Source: Mesoaciditoga sp. (lineage in GTDB: Bacteria; Thermotogota; Thermotogae; Mesoaciditogales; Mesoaciditogaceae). Taken from it: a DNA stretch of 64,000 bases. Shown in pieces: positions 30,737-40,314 of this stretch. How positions within the stretch are numbered: the first letter of the stretch is position 1; the number at the start of each line of letters is the position of its first letter. Position numbers and translations under genes: made by a program. The notes beneath the pieces are model-generated. The model saw nothing but the letters and a program-made list of their open reading frames with translations, made no database searches and was not told where the DNA came from. The stretch lies in NCBI GenBank assembly GCA_015489955.1, contig WFYR01000114.1:1-64000 (forward strand), read 5' to 3'.

Positions 30737-33205
30737 ATGTTTAGACGACAAAGTATGATTTATATCTTTTTGTTTTTCACATTGATTTTTACACTCTCAG
30801 GCTGCATACTTCAAGCACCACAAAAACCGGTTTACGTGAGCCCTCCCAACGAGCAAACGAATATGCCAACAAATCTTATTTTACGGTGGAAATCTTCAGG
30901 CAGCAATGTGACGTATGATGTGTACTTTGGAACATCTTCAAACCCTACATTATTTAAATCTGGATTAAAACAAACAAACTGCACTCTTCAAAATCTGCAC
31001 TATTCAACAACCTATTATTGGAAAATCGTTGCAAAAAATTCTTTTGGCTCGACATCGGGACCCGTATGGTCATTCACGACAAAACCAATTCCCACACCCA
31101 ATGTTCCAACTAATCCGGTACCTTTTAATGGACAAACTGATGTTTCGACAAGAATAACGTTAAAATGGCAAGACAACGATCCGAATGGATTGAAGCTAAC
31201 GTACGATGTGTACTTTGGAACATCAGAAAATCCTCCATTGAAAAAGTCTGGCTTAACTTCCGCGAGTTACACCTTAGAAGGGCTGTCTTATTTCACGAAA
31301 TACTATTGGAAAGTCGTGGCAAAAAATGATATTGGAGGAACAAAGTCGAGCAACGTCTGGAGTTTCACAACAATGCACAGACCAACGTACACGGTATCCG
31401 GGTACGTCAGGGACACATCTAACAAACCGGTAAACGATGTAACTATATCGTTCAGTGGAGGGTACTCATCCGTGACAACAAACTCAAACGGTTACTGGTC
31501 AAAAGATGGCTTAAGTGGAAGTGTAGTTGTAACTCCTTCAAAGAGTGGATGGACGTTTACACCTGCAAGCACAACCGTAACAGGTGCAAAAAACGGTGTA
31601 AACTTCATTGGAACTCCGCCAGTTCCAATAACTTACAGTGTATCCGGGTACGTCAGGGACACATCTGAAAATCCAGTAAATGGCGTAACTATATCGTTCA
31701 GCGGAGGGTACTCATCCGTGATAACAAACTCAAACGGTTACTGGTCAAAAGATGGCTTAAGTGGAAGTGTAGTTGTAACTCCTTCAAAGAGTGGATGGAC
31801 GTTTACGCCTGCAAGCACAACCGTAGCAGGTGCAAAAAACGATGTAAACTTCATTGGAACTCCGCCAGTTCCAATAACTTACAGTGTATCCGGATACGTG
31901 AGAAACAATTCCGGAAATGGATTATCAGGTGTAACGATTTCATTCACCAATGGATATACATCCGTTACAACGAATTCAAATGGTTATTGGTCAAAAGATG
32001 GACTTAGCGGCAGCGTGACCGTTACTCCATACTTAAGTGGATACACCTTTGTTCCTTCCAGTAGAAACGTCTCAGGGCCTACCAACGACGTGAACTTTAC
32101 GGGAACGGAAAATGTGAGCGGATCAATGAGTATAGAAAATGCGTGGATCTTAACCACCAATGGCACGCCAACATCTGGACAGGTCTACTCGTCACCGGCA
32201 ATATCTCCAAATGGAGTTGTCTTCATAGGAAGTCAACAAGGTCTTTTTTTCAAATTCTCATCAAACTCTTACAATTACTTTAAAAGCCATTCACCAGTGT
32301 GGAGCGCTCCAGTTATCGATCAAGAAAACAACGCTGTCTTTGTTGGAAACAACGGAGGACAACTCATCTACTCTTATTCACCTTTTGATAATGCGTACAC
32401 AGTTAACGTATCCACTTATGCCATAATTTCGGCGCCATTGGTTTATGGCGAAAACATCTACATTGTAGATCACCTTGGAAATGTTTATAAAATGACAGAA
32501 AGTTCGATGAGTCCACAAAAAATTGGCCGTGTAGGCGGTTACAGTGGTTACATGTGGTCAAGCCCAGTAACGAATGGAATAGATCTCTTCATTGGTTCAG
32601 ACAATGGAACGTTTTACGCTGTTAATTTAGAAAACGGAGATGTTGATTGGTCTCACCTCCTCGGAGGGCCAATATACGGTTCGGCCGCTTTGGATTCCAA
32701 TGGAAATGTTTACGTTTGTGGAACAAAGCTCTGGTCTTTCACACCAAACGGAAATTTAAGGTGGCAACCGGTAACTTTTGATGGATCTCGTGGAACTAAA
32801 ATTTACGCCAATCCGGTTATATCGCCAAATGGCATTGTTTACGTGGGAACGTCAGACGGAATTTTCTACGCTATTGACTCCAAAACAGGAAAAATTCTAT
32901 GGTCAGAGGATCTTTCAACTCCCATGGGGGGAATTTCAAGTTCTGCCGTTATAGGAGATAACGGTGTTATATATGTAGCGTCTGGAAACATCCTTTACGC
33001 TTTGGCTCCTGGAGATGGAAAGATATTAAGTTATATTAAATTAGGATACAACGTGGAATCCAATCCCGTTTTGTATGATGGTTACATCTACGTCGGTTGT
33101 GACGATGGAAAGCTGTATAAAATTAAAGCCCTGAGTTCAACGACAGCATCTGAAGAATGGCCAATGTTTATGAGTGATCGCTACCATAACGGAAGTGCGA
33201 GGTGA
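30737..33205 (+). CDS. Lipoprotein with FN3-like domains, three carboxypeptidase-regulatory-like (CarboxypepD_reg-type) repeats and a PQQ-like beta-propeller
   Basis: Lipobox LSGC at N-terminus; LRWKSSGSNVTYDVYFGTS / LKWQDNDPNGLKLTYDVYFGTS FN3 pair; SGYVRDTS..TTNSNGYWSKDGLSG x3; VYVGTSDGIFYAIDSKTGKILWSEDL propeller blades. Confidence 0.82.
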   Translation: MFRRQSMIYIFLFFTLIFTLSGCILQAPQKPVYVSPPNEQTNMPTNLILRWKSSGSNVTYDVYFGTSSNPTLFKSGLKQTNCTLQNLHYSTTYYWKIVAKNSFGSTSGPVWSFTTKPIPTPNVPTNPVPFNGQTDVSTRITLKWQDNDPNGLKLTYDVYFGTSENPPLKKSGLTSASYTLEGLSYFTKYYWKVVAKNDIGGTKSSNVWSFTTMHRPTYTVSGYVRDTSNKPVNDVTISFSGGYSSVTTNSNGYWSKDGLSGSVVVTPSKSGWTFTPASTTVTGAKNGVNFIGTPPVPITYSVSGYVRDTSENPVNGVTISFSGGYSSVITNSNGYWSKDGLSGSVVVTPSKSGWTFTPASTTVAGAKNDVNFIGTPPVPITYSVSGYVRNNSGNGLSGVTISFTNGYTSVTTNSNGYWSKDGLSGSVTVTPYLSGYTFVPSSRNVSGPTNDVNFTGTENVSGSMSIENAWILTTNGTPTSGQVYSSPAISPNGVVFIGSQQGLFFKFSSNSYNYFKSHSPVWSAPVIDQENNAVFVGNNGGQLIYSYSPFDNAYTVNVSTYAIISAPLVYGENIYIVDHLGNVYKMTESSMSPQKIGRVGGYSGYMWSSPVTNGIDLFIGSDNGTFYAVNLENGDVDWSHLLGGPIYGSAALDSNGNVYVCGTKLWSFTPNGNLRWQPVTFDGSRGTKIYANPVISPNGIVYVGTSDGIFYAIDSKTGKILWSEDLSTPMGGISSSAVIGDNGVIYVASGNILYALAPGDGKILSYIKLGYNVESNPVLYDGYIYVGCDDGKLYKIKALSSTTASEEWPMFMSDRYHNGSAR
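31388..32104 (+). repeat. Three in-frame tandem repeats of 246 bp (82 aa); units 1 and 2 nearly identical, unit 3 diverged and slightly shorter
   Basis: Units begin at 31388, 31634 and 31880 (TAC codon of YTVSGYV / YSVSGYV). By-eye alignment of units 1 and 2 gives about 14 differences over 246 bp. Confidence 0.88.
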
Positions 33206-33209
33206 AAGT

Positions 33210-34373
33210 ATGAAAAATATGAATAAGGGTGTAAAGATCATCTTCACTTTGATTTTATTAACATTTGTTTTTGTACTGTCTGGATGTGCGCTGGCCCCCA
33301 AAAAGTCAGGTTCCACAGCTCAAGCATTCCAGGCAATGGGATTAAGGGCCATACCAAAGACGTTTTTGAATTGGTGGTTTGAAAAAGTTCAGAAGGCCAA
33401 TCAAAGTCCCAACGCAAAAGTTGAAAGTCCAGTTGGACTCATAGGAACGAAAAATGACATACTATCAACTCAGCAGCTACTCACATCACCTGTTTTTTCA
33501 AATTTGCCATCGAATTTCGATTTAAGAAACGTGAATGGAGTTTCATACGTTACTCCCGTTAAAAATCAATGGTACAATGGAACGTGTTGGGCATTTTCCA
33601 CCGTGGGATCACTCGAGAGCGCAATGCTTGTCCAGCTTGGACCTTCAGGAATTCAAAGCCGGTATCCCTTTATTTCCAATCCGAATGTTCCAGACTTATC
33701 TGAACAATTCGTCGCGTACAACAATTACGACTGGCACATAAGTTGGAGCGGAGAAGAACCTCAGAGCATTTCATACCAAGAAACAAACGCTGACAACGGG
33801 GGAAATCAATTCTTCTCATTTTATGACATTGTGAGGCGTGGCGTGCCTTTAGAAAGCGATTTCCCTTACAAGTATTACACAACGTATCCTGAAAGTTACC
33901 CGTGGATAGTGTGGAATCCAACAAATACAAATTGGGCACAGCATTTAGTTAAACCGTCTTACACAATTGTGATCCCATCAGCAGCTAATTTCAGTAACTA
34001 CACCGATTACATAAACACGATAAAAGGTGCTTTGGAAAAATATGGAGCCCTCTCCGTAAGCATAGAGGTTTACTCCAATTTTAAAGTTCAAAATGGTCAA
34101 TCATCTCAAGGCTGGGTTTATTCTGGTCCAACTTCTAATTCTGTCGATAGAGGAGGCCACGCAGTTTTGCTGATAGGATGGAATGATGATTGGACATACA
34201 ATGGAGTTGATTACGGACCAGTTTGGATTCTTAAAAATTCCTGGGGAACAGGGTGGGGTGATCAAGGTTATTGGAGGCAACCAATGTTAACATCAGATGA
34301 ATTCAATTCAAATTCGATTCCAAAATGGAAGATAGAAAACAATTACATGTGGGTGCCATGTTTTGAAAAGTAG
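33210..34373 (+). CDS. Papain-like (C1A) cysteine peptidase, predicted lipoprotein
   Basis: Lipobox LSGC; catalytic motifs VKNQWYNGTCWAFSTVGSLE, GGHAVLLIGWNDD, WILKNSWGTGWGDQGYWR. Confidence 0.85.
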   Translation: MKNMNKGVKIIFTLILLTFVFVLSGCALAPKKSGSTAQAFQAMGLRAIPKTFLNWWFEKVQKANQSPNAKVESPVGLIGTKNDILSTQQLLTSPVFSNLPSNFDLRNVNGVSYVTPVKNQWYNGTCWAFSTVGSLESAMLVQLGPSGIQSRYPFISNPNVPDLSEQFVAYNNYDWHISWSGEEPQSISYQETNADNGGNQFFSFYDIVRRGVPLESDFPYKYYTTYPESYPWIVWNPTNTNWAQHLVKPSYTIVIPSAANFSNYTDYINTIKGALEKYGALSVSIEVYSNFKVQNGQSSQGWVYSGPTSNSVDRGGHAVLLIGWNDDWTYNGVDYGPVWILKNSWGTGWGDQGYWRQPMLTSDEFNSNSIPKWKIENNYMWVPCFEK

Positions 34374-34457
34374 AGATGGTCATTCCGGCCTATGAAAAGC
34401 GATTTTGGTAGCGCTAGGGACAAGATGATTTAAAAATGAATATGGAGGATGATAAAC

Positions 34458-35189
34458 ATGAAACTCATTGAATTTTTTGGTCCTTCCAACTCTGGAAAAA
34501 CACTGGCAATGATTGAGATCGTAAAAAGGCTAAAAAAACAAGGTTACTCGGTGGCCACGGTGAAAAGCACACCTCATCGCCTTGATTACGAAAAAGATTC
34601 AAAAGACAGCATGAAGTACGTAAAAGCGGGTTCTAATTTATCAGTTGCCATGGGAAATGAAGAAACGGTTTTCCACTTTCCAAGGAGAATGAAGCTTTAT
34701 GAAATTTTGGATCATGTAAATTACGATTTTTTGTTGGTAGAAGGCCAAACGGGATTTCCAATGCCAAAAATCCTATTTTTAAACAAATCGGAAGGTATAG
34801 AACGCCTCGACGATTTAACAATCGCAGTTGTTGGAGAAATTGAAAAATTGGAAAGCAAAGATGTTCAAATCATACATCCGGGAGACTACGCCACTCTGTA
34901 CAACACCGTTCTTTTAAGTGCGTTGCCACCTCTTCCCGGAGACGATTGTGGTCATTGTGGAAGTGATTGTACAACAATGATGATAGGCATAATAAAAGGT
35001 GAAAAGACGTATAAAAATTGCGTAAAACTTTCAAACAAATCCGTAAGCGTTGAATTAGACGGGAAAAAGGTTCCAATTTTACCATTTATCTCTTCAATAG
35101 TAAGGGATGTTAACGCTGGTATTCTGAAAAATTTAAAAGGAATGGACAAGCAAGGCCACGTTAAAATAGAATTCGATCTCAGGAATTAA
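34458..35189 (+). CDS. mobB: Molybdopterin-guanine dinucleotide biosynthesis protein MobB with a cysteine-rich C-terminal extension
   Basis: IEFFGPSNSGKTLAMIEIVKRLKKQGYSVATVKSTPH P-loop, DFLLVEGQTGFPMPKILF; C-terminal GDDCGHCGSDCTTMMIGIIKGEKTYKNC. Confidence 0.75.
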   Translation: MKLIEFFGPSNSGKTLAMIEIVKRLKKQGYSVATVKSTPHRLDYEKDSKDSMKYVKAGSNLSVAMGNEETVFHFPRRMKLYEILDHVNYDFLLVEGQTGFPMPKILFLNKSEGIERLDDLTIAVVGEIEKLESKDVQIIHPGDYATLYNTVLLSALPPLPGDDCGHCGSDCTTMMIGIIKGEKTYKNCVKLSNKSVSVELDGKKVPILPFISSIVRDVNAGILKNLKGMDKQGHVKIEFDLRN

Positions 35190-35201
35190 ACGAAAAGCAA
35201 A

Positions 35202-35786
35202 ATGAAGATAACTCTTTCCATACTAGCTGGTGGAAAATCCAGAAGATTTGGTGTGAGCAAATGTACTTATAAAGTGAACGAAAAAAGCATGGTAGAAATG
35301 ATTGTAGAATCTATTTCTCATTTATTTGATGAAGTGATAATAGTAGGATCAGACTTGAAAGAGAATGGCATCAGATCCTTTGATGATATTCATAAAGATA
35401 AAGGACCAGTGGCCGGTCTGGAAAGCTCTTTGATTTATGCAAGAAATGAATACGTCTTTTTAACCGCATGTGATATGCCATTGATTTCAGAAAAAGTTGT
35501 GAGCCGTATGATTGAAAGAATAAATGATCAGAATGTACTGTGTCCATTTATCAATGAAAAATATCAAACAACGCATGCGATTTATTCGAAAAATATTTTG
35601 CCTTTGATTGAGAAGGAATTAGAAAGAACTAAGTCTACCCTCACACATGTGGTTTTAACGGCTTCAAAAGTTGAAATTTTAAAAGAAGATTTTTTTCACG
35701 ACTTAAAAGGCTACGAAGAAAGCTTTATGAATTTCAATTCTCTTCAAGAATTGAAAAGTTTAAAAGAGCGCTTTTTTCACTTTTAA
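35202..35786 (+). CDS. mobA: Molybdenum cofactor guanylyltransferase MobA
   Basis: LSILAGGKSRRFGVSK, DKGPVAGLESSL, LTACDMPLIS. Confidence 0.85.
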   Translation: MKITLSILAGGKSRRFGVSKCTYKVNEKSMVEMIVESISHLFDEVIIVGSDLKENGIRSFDDIHKDKGPVAGLESSLIYARNEYVFLTACDMPLISEKVVSRMIERINDQNVLCPFINEKYQTTHAIYSKNILPLIEKELERTKSTLTHVVLTASKVEILKEDFFHDLKGYEESFMNFNSLQELKSLKERFFHF

Positions 35787-35846
35787 AATCTTCAAAAGAC
35801 GAGCGTGCAAAGTGTTAAGATGATATAATGTTGCAGAGGTGAAAGC

Positions 35847-36578
35847 ATGGAATTCATAAGGTATATACGCATACTTGTGGCATTTTTACTTTACATGCTT
35901 TACGCGCCATTTTTTACCAGAAAAGCCTCACGCTTAAAAGGGGAAGAGAAAGAAAAGTACATAACATTTCACGTTGAAAGATGGGGAAGGCGAGCTTTTA
36001 AGTGGGCAAAAAGCGAAGTTACAATTTTGGGAAGAGAAAACATTCCAAAAGAAGGACCTTACATAATTGTCGCTAATCATAGAAGTATGTTAGACATTTC
36101 CTTAATTCAAGGATACATAAATCCTCATGCTGGCTTCATAGCAAAGAAAGAACTCGATAAATTCTTTACCATCGGAGATTTTTTGAGAGTACTTGGGGGT
36201 GAACTAATAGATAGAAATAACCCAAGAGACGCAATAGAAGCCATATCAAGGTTGATAAAAAGAATGCAAGAAGAAAGACAGGTAGTAGCCATATTTCCAG
36301 AAGGAACAAGAAGTGTAGACAGAAAAGTTCACGAATTCAAAGCAGGTTCTATGAAGATCATACTCAAATCCAAGGTACCAGTCCTTCCAATAGCAATAGT
36401 GGGTACAGATCGTTCAATGCCAAAAGGTACTTTCTACATAAAAAAAGCGAAGATCATAGCTTCGGTGCTTCCTTTAATTCAACCAAAAGAGTTTGAAGGA
36501 ATGAAATCACCTCAGCTGGCAGATTTTCTTCGCAACGTTATAGCAGAAGAAGTGGAAAGGATCGAAGGAGGTGAATAA
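35847..36578 (+). CDS. plsC: 1-acyl-sn-glycerol-3-phosphate acyltransferase (PlsC-like)
   Basis: VANHRSMLDISLIQ (NHx4D), IFPEGTRSVD motif. Confidence 0.9.
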   Translation: MEFIRYIRILVAFLLYMLYAPFFTRKASRLKGEEKEKYITFHVERWGRRAFKWAKSEVTILGRENIPKEGPYIIVANHRSMLDISLIQGYINPHAGFIAKKELDKFFTIGDFLRVLGGELIDRNNPRDAIEAISRLIKRMQEERQVVAIFPEGTRSVDRKVHEFKAGSMKIILKSKVPVLPIAIVGTDRSMPKGTFYIKKAKIIASVLPLIQPKEFEGMKSPQLADFLRNVIAEEVERIEGGE

Positions 36579-37128
36579 ATTGCTTAGAGAGCTAAAAATA
36601 AAGGCTTTAATGTTAGATAGAAATCACAACACGCCAGTTGTCATCCTTGAAATAGAAAAGAGTTCGATGGTATTACCGATATGGATAGGCTCGTGCGAAG
36701 CGATGGCACTTTCGTTGGCACTTGAAAACACCGACTTTCCACGTCCACTCACACACGATCTTTTGTTAAACACTATAGAGGCATTAGACGCACAGGTTGT
36801 AAAAGTTGTGATCGATTCTCTAAAAGAAAACACTTACTACGCCAAGCTCATGTTGAAAGATTTGGCTTACGCAGAAATAGAAGATGATCCGGCTTCCATA
36901 ATAGAAATCGATTGTAGACCTTCAGATGCGATAGTCATAGCCGCTAAAAAGCACGTCCCAATTTTCACAACAGATGAAGTCATAATCGAGGGTGGAGTAA
37001 AGATGGAAGATTCCACTTCAAAAGATGAAAAAGAGAAATTCAAAGACTTCGTAGAACACCTTAAAATAGACGATTTCAAAAATTACTTTCAAAATAGCAG
37101 GGGAGAAAACGATGAAAGTAACGAATGA
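36571..37128 (+). CDS. Bifunctional nuclease domain (BFN/DUF151) protein
   Basis: VVILEIEKSSMVLPIWIGSCEAMALSLALE, RPLTHDLL, IDCRPSDAIVIAAKKHVPIF. Confidence 0.88.
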   Translation: MNKLLRELKIKALMLDRNHNTPVVILEIEKSSMVLPIWIGSCEAMALSLALENTDFPRPLTHDLLLNTIEALDAQVVKVVIDSLKENTYYAKLMLKDLAYAEIEDDPASIIEIDCRPSDAIVIAAKKHVPIFTTDEVIIEGGVKMEDSTSKDEKEKFKDFVEHLKIDDFKNYFQNSRGENDESNE

Positions 37129-37924
37129 AACTTTGAGAGAGTTCGTTCTCTCAATGGATATGAATTCCACTCTCAAAAAAGCCGCCATTTACACTTTAAC
37201 CTTACCCGGAAAGAGATTAAGACCAACTCTTTTACTCGCAAGTGCAAAGGACTTCGGAGTTGACGAAAGAGATGCCTTAAAGGCGGCTGTGGCAATTGAA
37301 ATGATGCACGCCGCGTCTTTGATTCATGATGATCTTCCAGCAATAGACAATGACGGCTACAGAAGAGGAAAGCCATCGAATCACGTTGTCTTTGGAGAGA
37401 ATTTTGCCATATTGGCGGGAGATTTTTTATTTGCAAAAGCATTAGATTTGTGCAACGAAATAGGAAATACACATCTTTCTGAAGCCTTCTCTAAAACGCT
37501 TTTAGAGCTTATCGATGGGGAAGCTCGCGATGTTTTTCTCGAAAAAAAGAGTGTTGAAGTCGATGAAATACTCAAAATGTATAGAAAAAAGACAGGCGCG
37601 CTATTCGCATTTGCCTTTTCATTTGGTCCAAGAATGAGCGGCAAGGTGGTGAAAAAGTACGAAGAAGCAGGATATTTTTTTGGACTTAGTTTTCAAATTT
37701 TGGATGATGTACTCGACTTAACATCAACATTTGAAAAGATGGGAAAAACTCCTCATAAAGATGATAAGCAGCAAAAATCAACGCTTGTCAGCAAGATTGG
37801 ACTTGAAGATTCTAAAAAATACGCCGATACTCTTTATGGAGAAGTGATCGAAAGGATAAAAGATTCTCCAAATCTTTTAGAAGAAGTCAAAAAAGTGAAA
37901 ACGTTGTTAGAGGGAAAGATATGA
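37112..37924 (+). CDS. Polyprenyl synthetase (farnesyl/geranylgeranyl diphosphate synthase-like)
   Basis: GKRLRPTLLLAS, MMHAASLIHDDLPAIDNDGYRRGKPSNH (DDxxxxD), FQILDDVLDLT. Confidence 0.9.
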   Translation: MKVTNETLREFVLSMDMNSTLKKAAIYTLTLPGKRLRPTLLLASAKDFGVDERDALKAAVAIEMMHAASLIHDDLPAIDNDGYRRGKPSNHVVFGENFAILAGDFLFAKALDLCNEIGNTHLSEAFSKTLLELIDGEARDVFLEKKSVEVDEILKMYRKKTGALFAFAFSFGPRMSGKVVKKYEEAGYFFGLSFQILDDVLDLTSTFEKMGKTPHKDDKQQKSTLVSKIGLEDSKKYADTLYGEVIERIKDSPNLLEEVKKVKTLLEGKI

Positions 37925-40314
37925 AAATTCCAAAATTCAAAGCGAAAATGCCAAAATTATCTTTTTTATCTAAATTCATTCCCAAAAAAATCTTCAAAAA
38001 TAAGATCCTTCTAATCTCAACTGTAAGCGTAATAGTTGTGGTAATAGGAATTTTCATTTACTTTTCTATGAGACCAAAGACACCCAAAAAAATCATCTTG
38101 CCAGCAGAAGTACAATCACCAGAAGGCGCACTTGAGAGAGGGGACTACGCTGTAATAACGCCTATTTCATCTTCCACCTCTGATTACACTTCCGCAGAGG
38201 TGGCCGCGAGCTTTATAGGAACTATGTACAATCTTCATTGGAAAAGCGGCCTGGATACGATGTCAAGAGCACCCATCCACGTTTGGATACCAATTCCCTC
38301 AAATTATTACTTTGGTCAAAACGCCGCCAATGTCCAGGCTGTCGAGTTGATAGACGGATTGCCATACACTCTGTATGGTGGACAGATACGTACGAAAAAC
38401 GGAAGAAGTTATTTGGAATGTGTAACTTATTTTCCGGGCATAGTGGGATTGGTTTTGACAAGTTCTAAATCCGAATATGGAATAAACCTTGTGAGGAAGG
38501 TAAGCGATAATTCTCCAAATCTCATAATAATACCCGGGAGTAATATGAACTTCACTGGCAACATTCCCGGTACCACGCAAAACATATGGGCAGAAAATTT
38601 TCCAAATTACAACATTTACGTTTTCAACTATCCCCTCGTAAATCCGCGTTCGTTGTCAACAACGGAAAAAATTATGAATTACTTTTCCAAGACCGGAAGT
38701 ACAAGTTACGTTCAATACACGGCAAATAATTTTGCAGCGCTCGCTAGTACAATAAAAGGAGATGTTTACATAATAGCTCAAGGCATAGGAGGACTTATAG
38801 CAAGGGAAGCAGTTCAAGAGCAAAAAGTCATGGCAAAAAAAGTTATACTGTTTGATACGCCAAATAAGGGGACTTCTTTTGCATCTTCATACATGTTGAG
38901 CAATCTTTACAATGCCGGCGACGTATTTATAAGCAGAGAACTTCAGGTTCCCCGAAGAACAGCTGATTATGTTATGAACATGTCCATTTCGTACTTAAGG
39001 CTGTTGAATTTCTTTGCACAGGATGTGGCGCCAAATTCGACATTTTTAATTCATTTGAATTCAAAAAAAACTCCGAAAGAAGTTACTTTTATTTCCATAA
39101 CTGGTACGGAACCAAACGCTGTAATACCTTCTTCCAAAAAAATGGAAGAATTCTTCCCACAATTGGTGCCAAAAGATGGAGATGGAGTTGTTTCCGTTAA
39201 AAGTGCTTTAAGCTTTGGAAGCAAAAAGTACGAATTTCCGTACTCATTCTACGATATCTTTGCACATAAAGAAGTACAGAAATTGGTAAAAGGCTTGCTA
39301 TCAAACTCTAATTCTTCTTTTGAAGAGGAAAAGTTCACGCCAGATCATTTCAAAGAAACCAAAAAATCCACTCCGGCAACGAAGGAAATCGTTCATGCTC
39401 GAGTTAAAACTCATATTTACCTATCAAATGGGGACTACTATTTGAAAAATCCAAGCAAAGGGCTTTTCCTTGTCAAAAACTACTACATTTCAATTCCACG
39501 AGTTTCTAAAATAATGGGAGTAAAAGATGGAGTTTATATGGTGTCTCCAAATGAAGCGTATTTCATGTCAATAGGCGGATATCAGCCAATATACAAAGGA
39601 AAAATATCTTTCACAAATGTTTACAATGGAAAGATGTATTTGACAACACCAATGGGTCAGATTCTTGAATTCAACGGAAAAATGTCAAAGTTGAAAGGTA
39701 CCATACCGCGTGATGAAGATTATCAGTGTGTTTTTCCAACGGATAAGTACATTTACGCTCTTATAAACAGCGCAACGGAAACCATTTTCAAAAACGTAAC
39801 CAATAACTCTACTATTTTGTCCATTCCAGGAAAAAACGCGATTTTAAGGTATTTTCCCCAACTCAACGAATTTGCAATAGCAACAGACAAGTACATTGCC
39901 CTTTACAACCTCACAGCTCACGTTGGCAACTTTTTTGAAAAGATAAGCTCTTTGACAAAAGAAATAGGATTCAAATCCGATCAAGCCATTAAGATAAATT
40001 CCATTTACGTGAATGGAGATTTGGTCTACATTTTATCATCCAATTACATTTTGATAGCGGTGGACGTAAACACACACAAAGCTCAAATAATAGGGAATCA
40101 AAATATTGGAAACTTAAAGCTAATTTCCAACGGCAATATCTTAATTGTTGTTGGTGAAAGGACTTTGAACTTTTACGATATGAAAAACAGGGTAAGAATC
40201 CCAATCTATCAATTGATAAGTGGCGCATTAGATGCAACAAAATGGAACAACTCAATTCTTCTCCTTTGCGATAAGGAGGGAAAATATGAAATTGAAGGAT
40301 ATGTTCAAAAATAA
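37921..40314 (+). CDS. Membrane-anchored lipase/PGAP1-like alpha-beta hydrolase fold protein lacking the nucleophile, with a C-terminal propeller-like region
   Basis: N-terminal TM helix; VYIIAQGIGGLIAREAVQEQKVMAKKVILFDTPNKGTSFAS resembles the lipase nucleophile-elbow region, but with AQGIGG in place of GHSxGG. Confidence 0.5.
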   Translation: MKIPKFKAKMPKLSFLSKFIPKKIFKNKILLISTVSVIVVVIGIFIYFSMRPKTPKKIILPAEVQSPEGALERGDYAVITPISSSTSDYTSAEVAASFIGTMYNLHWKSGLDTMSRAPIHVWIPIPSNYYFGQNAANVQAVELIDGLPYTLYGGQIRTKNGRSYLECVTYFPGIVGLVLTSSKSEYGINLVRKVSDNSPNLIIIPGSNMNFTGNIPGTTQNIWAENFPNYNIYVFNYPLVNPRSLSTTEKIMNYFSKTGSTSYVQYTANNFAALASTIKGDVYIIAQGIGGLIAREAVQEQKVMAKKVILFDTPNKGTSFASSYMLSNLYNAGDVFISRELQVPRRTADYVMNMSISYLRLLNFFAQDVAPNSTFLIHLNSKKTPKEVTFISITGTEPNAVIPSSKKMEEFFPQLVPKDGDGVVSVKSALSFGSKKYEFPYSFYDIFAHKEVQKLVKGLLSNSNSSFEEEKFTPDHFKETKKSTPATKEIVHARVKTHIYLSNGDYYLKNPSKGLFLVKNYYISIPRVSKIMGVKDGVYMVSPNEAYFMSIGGYQPIYKGKISFTNVYNGKMYLTTPMGQILEFNGKMSKLKGTIPRDEDYQCVFPTDKYIYALINSATETIFKNVTNNSTILSIPGKNAILRYFPQLNEFAIATDKYIALYNLTAHVGNFFEKISSLTKEIGFKSDQAIKINSIYVNGDLVYILSSNYILIAVDVNTHKAQIIGNQNIGNLKLISNGNILIVVGERTLNFYDMKNRVRIPIYQLISGALDATKWNNSILLLCDKEGKYEIEGYVQK

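Noticed and set aside
31388-32104. Possible CRISPR array because of regular repeats
   Set aside because: Units are 246 bp, in-frame and coding (82-aa domains) with no spacers. I noticed no CRISPR-like direct repeats elsewhere in the window.
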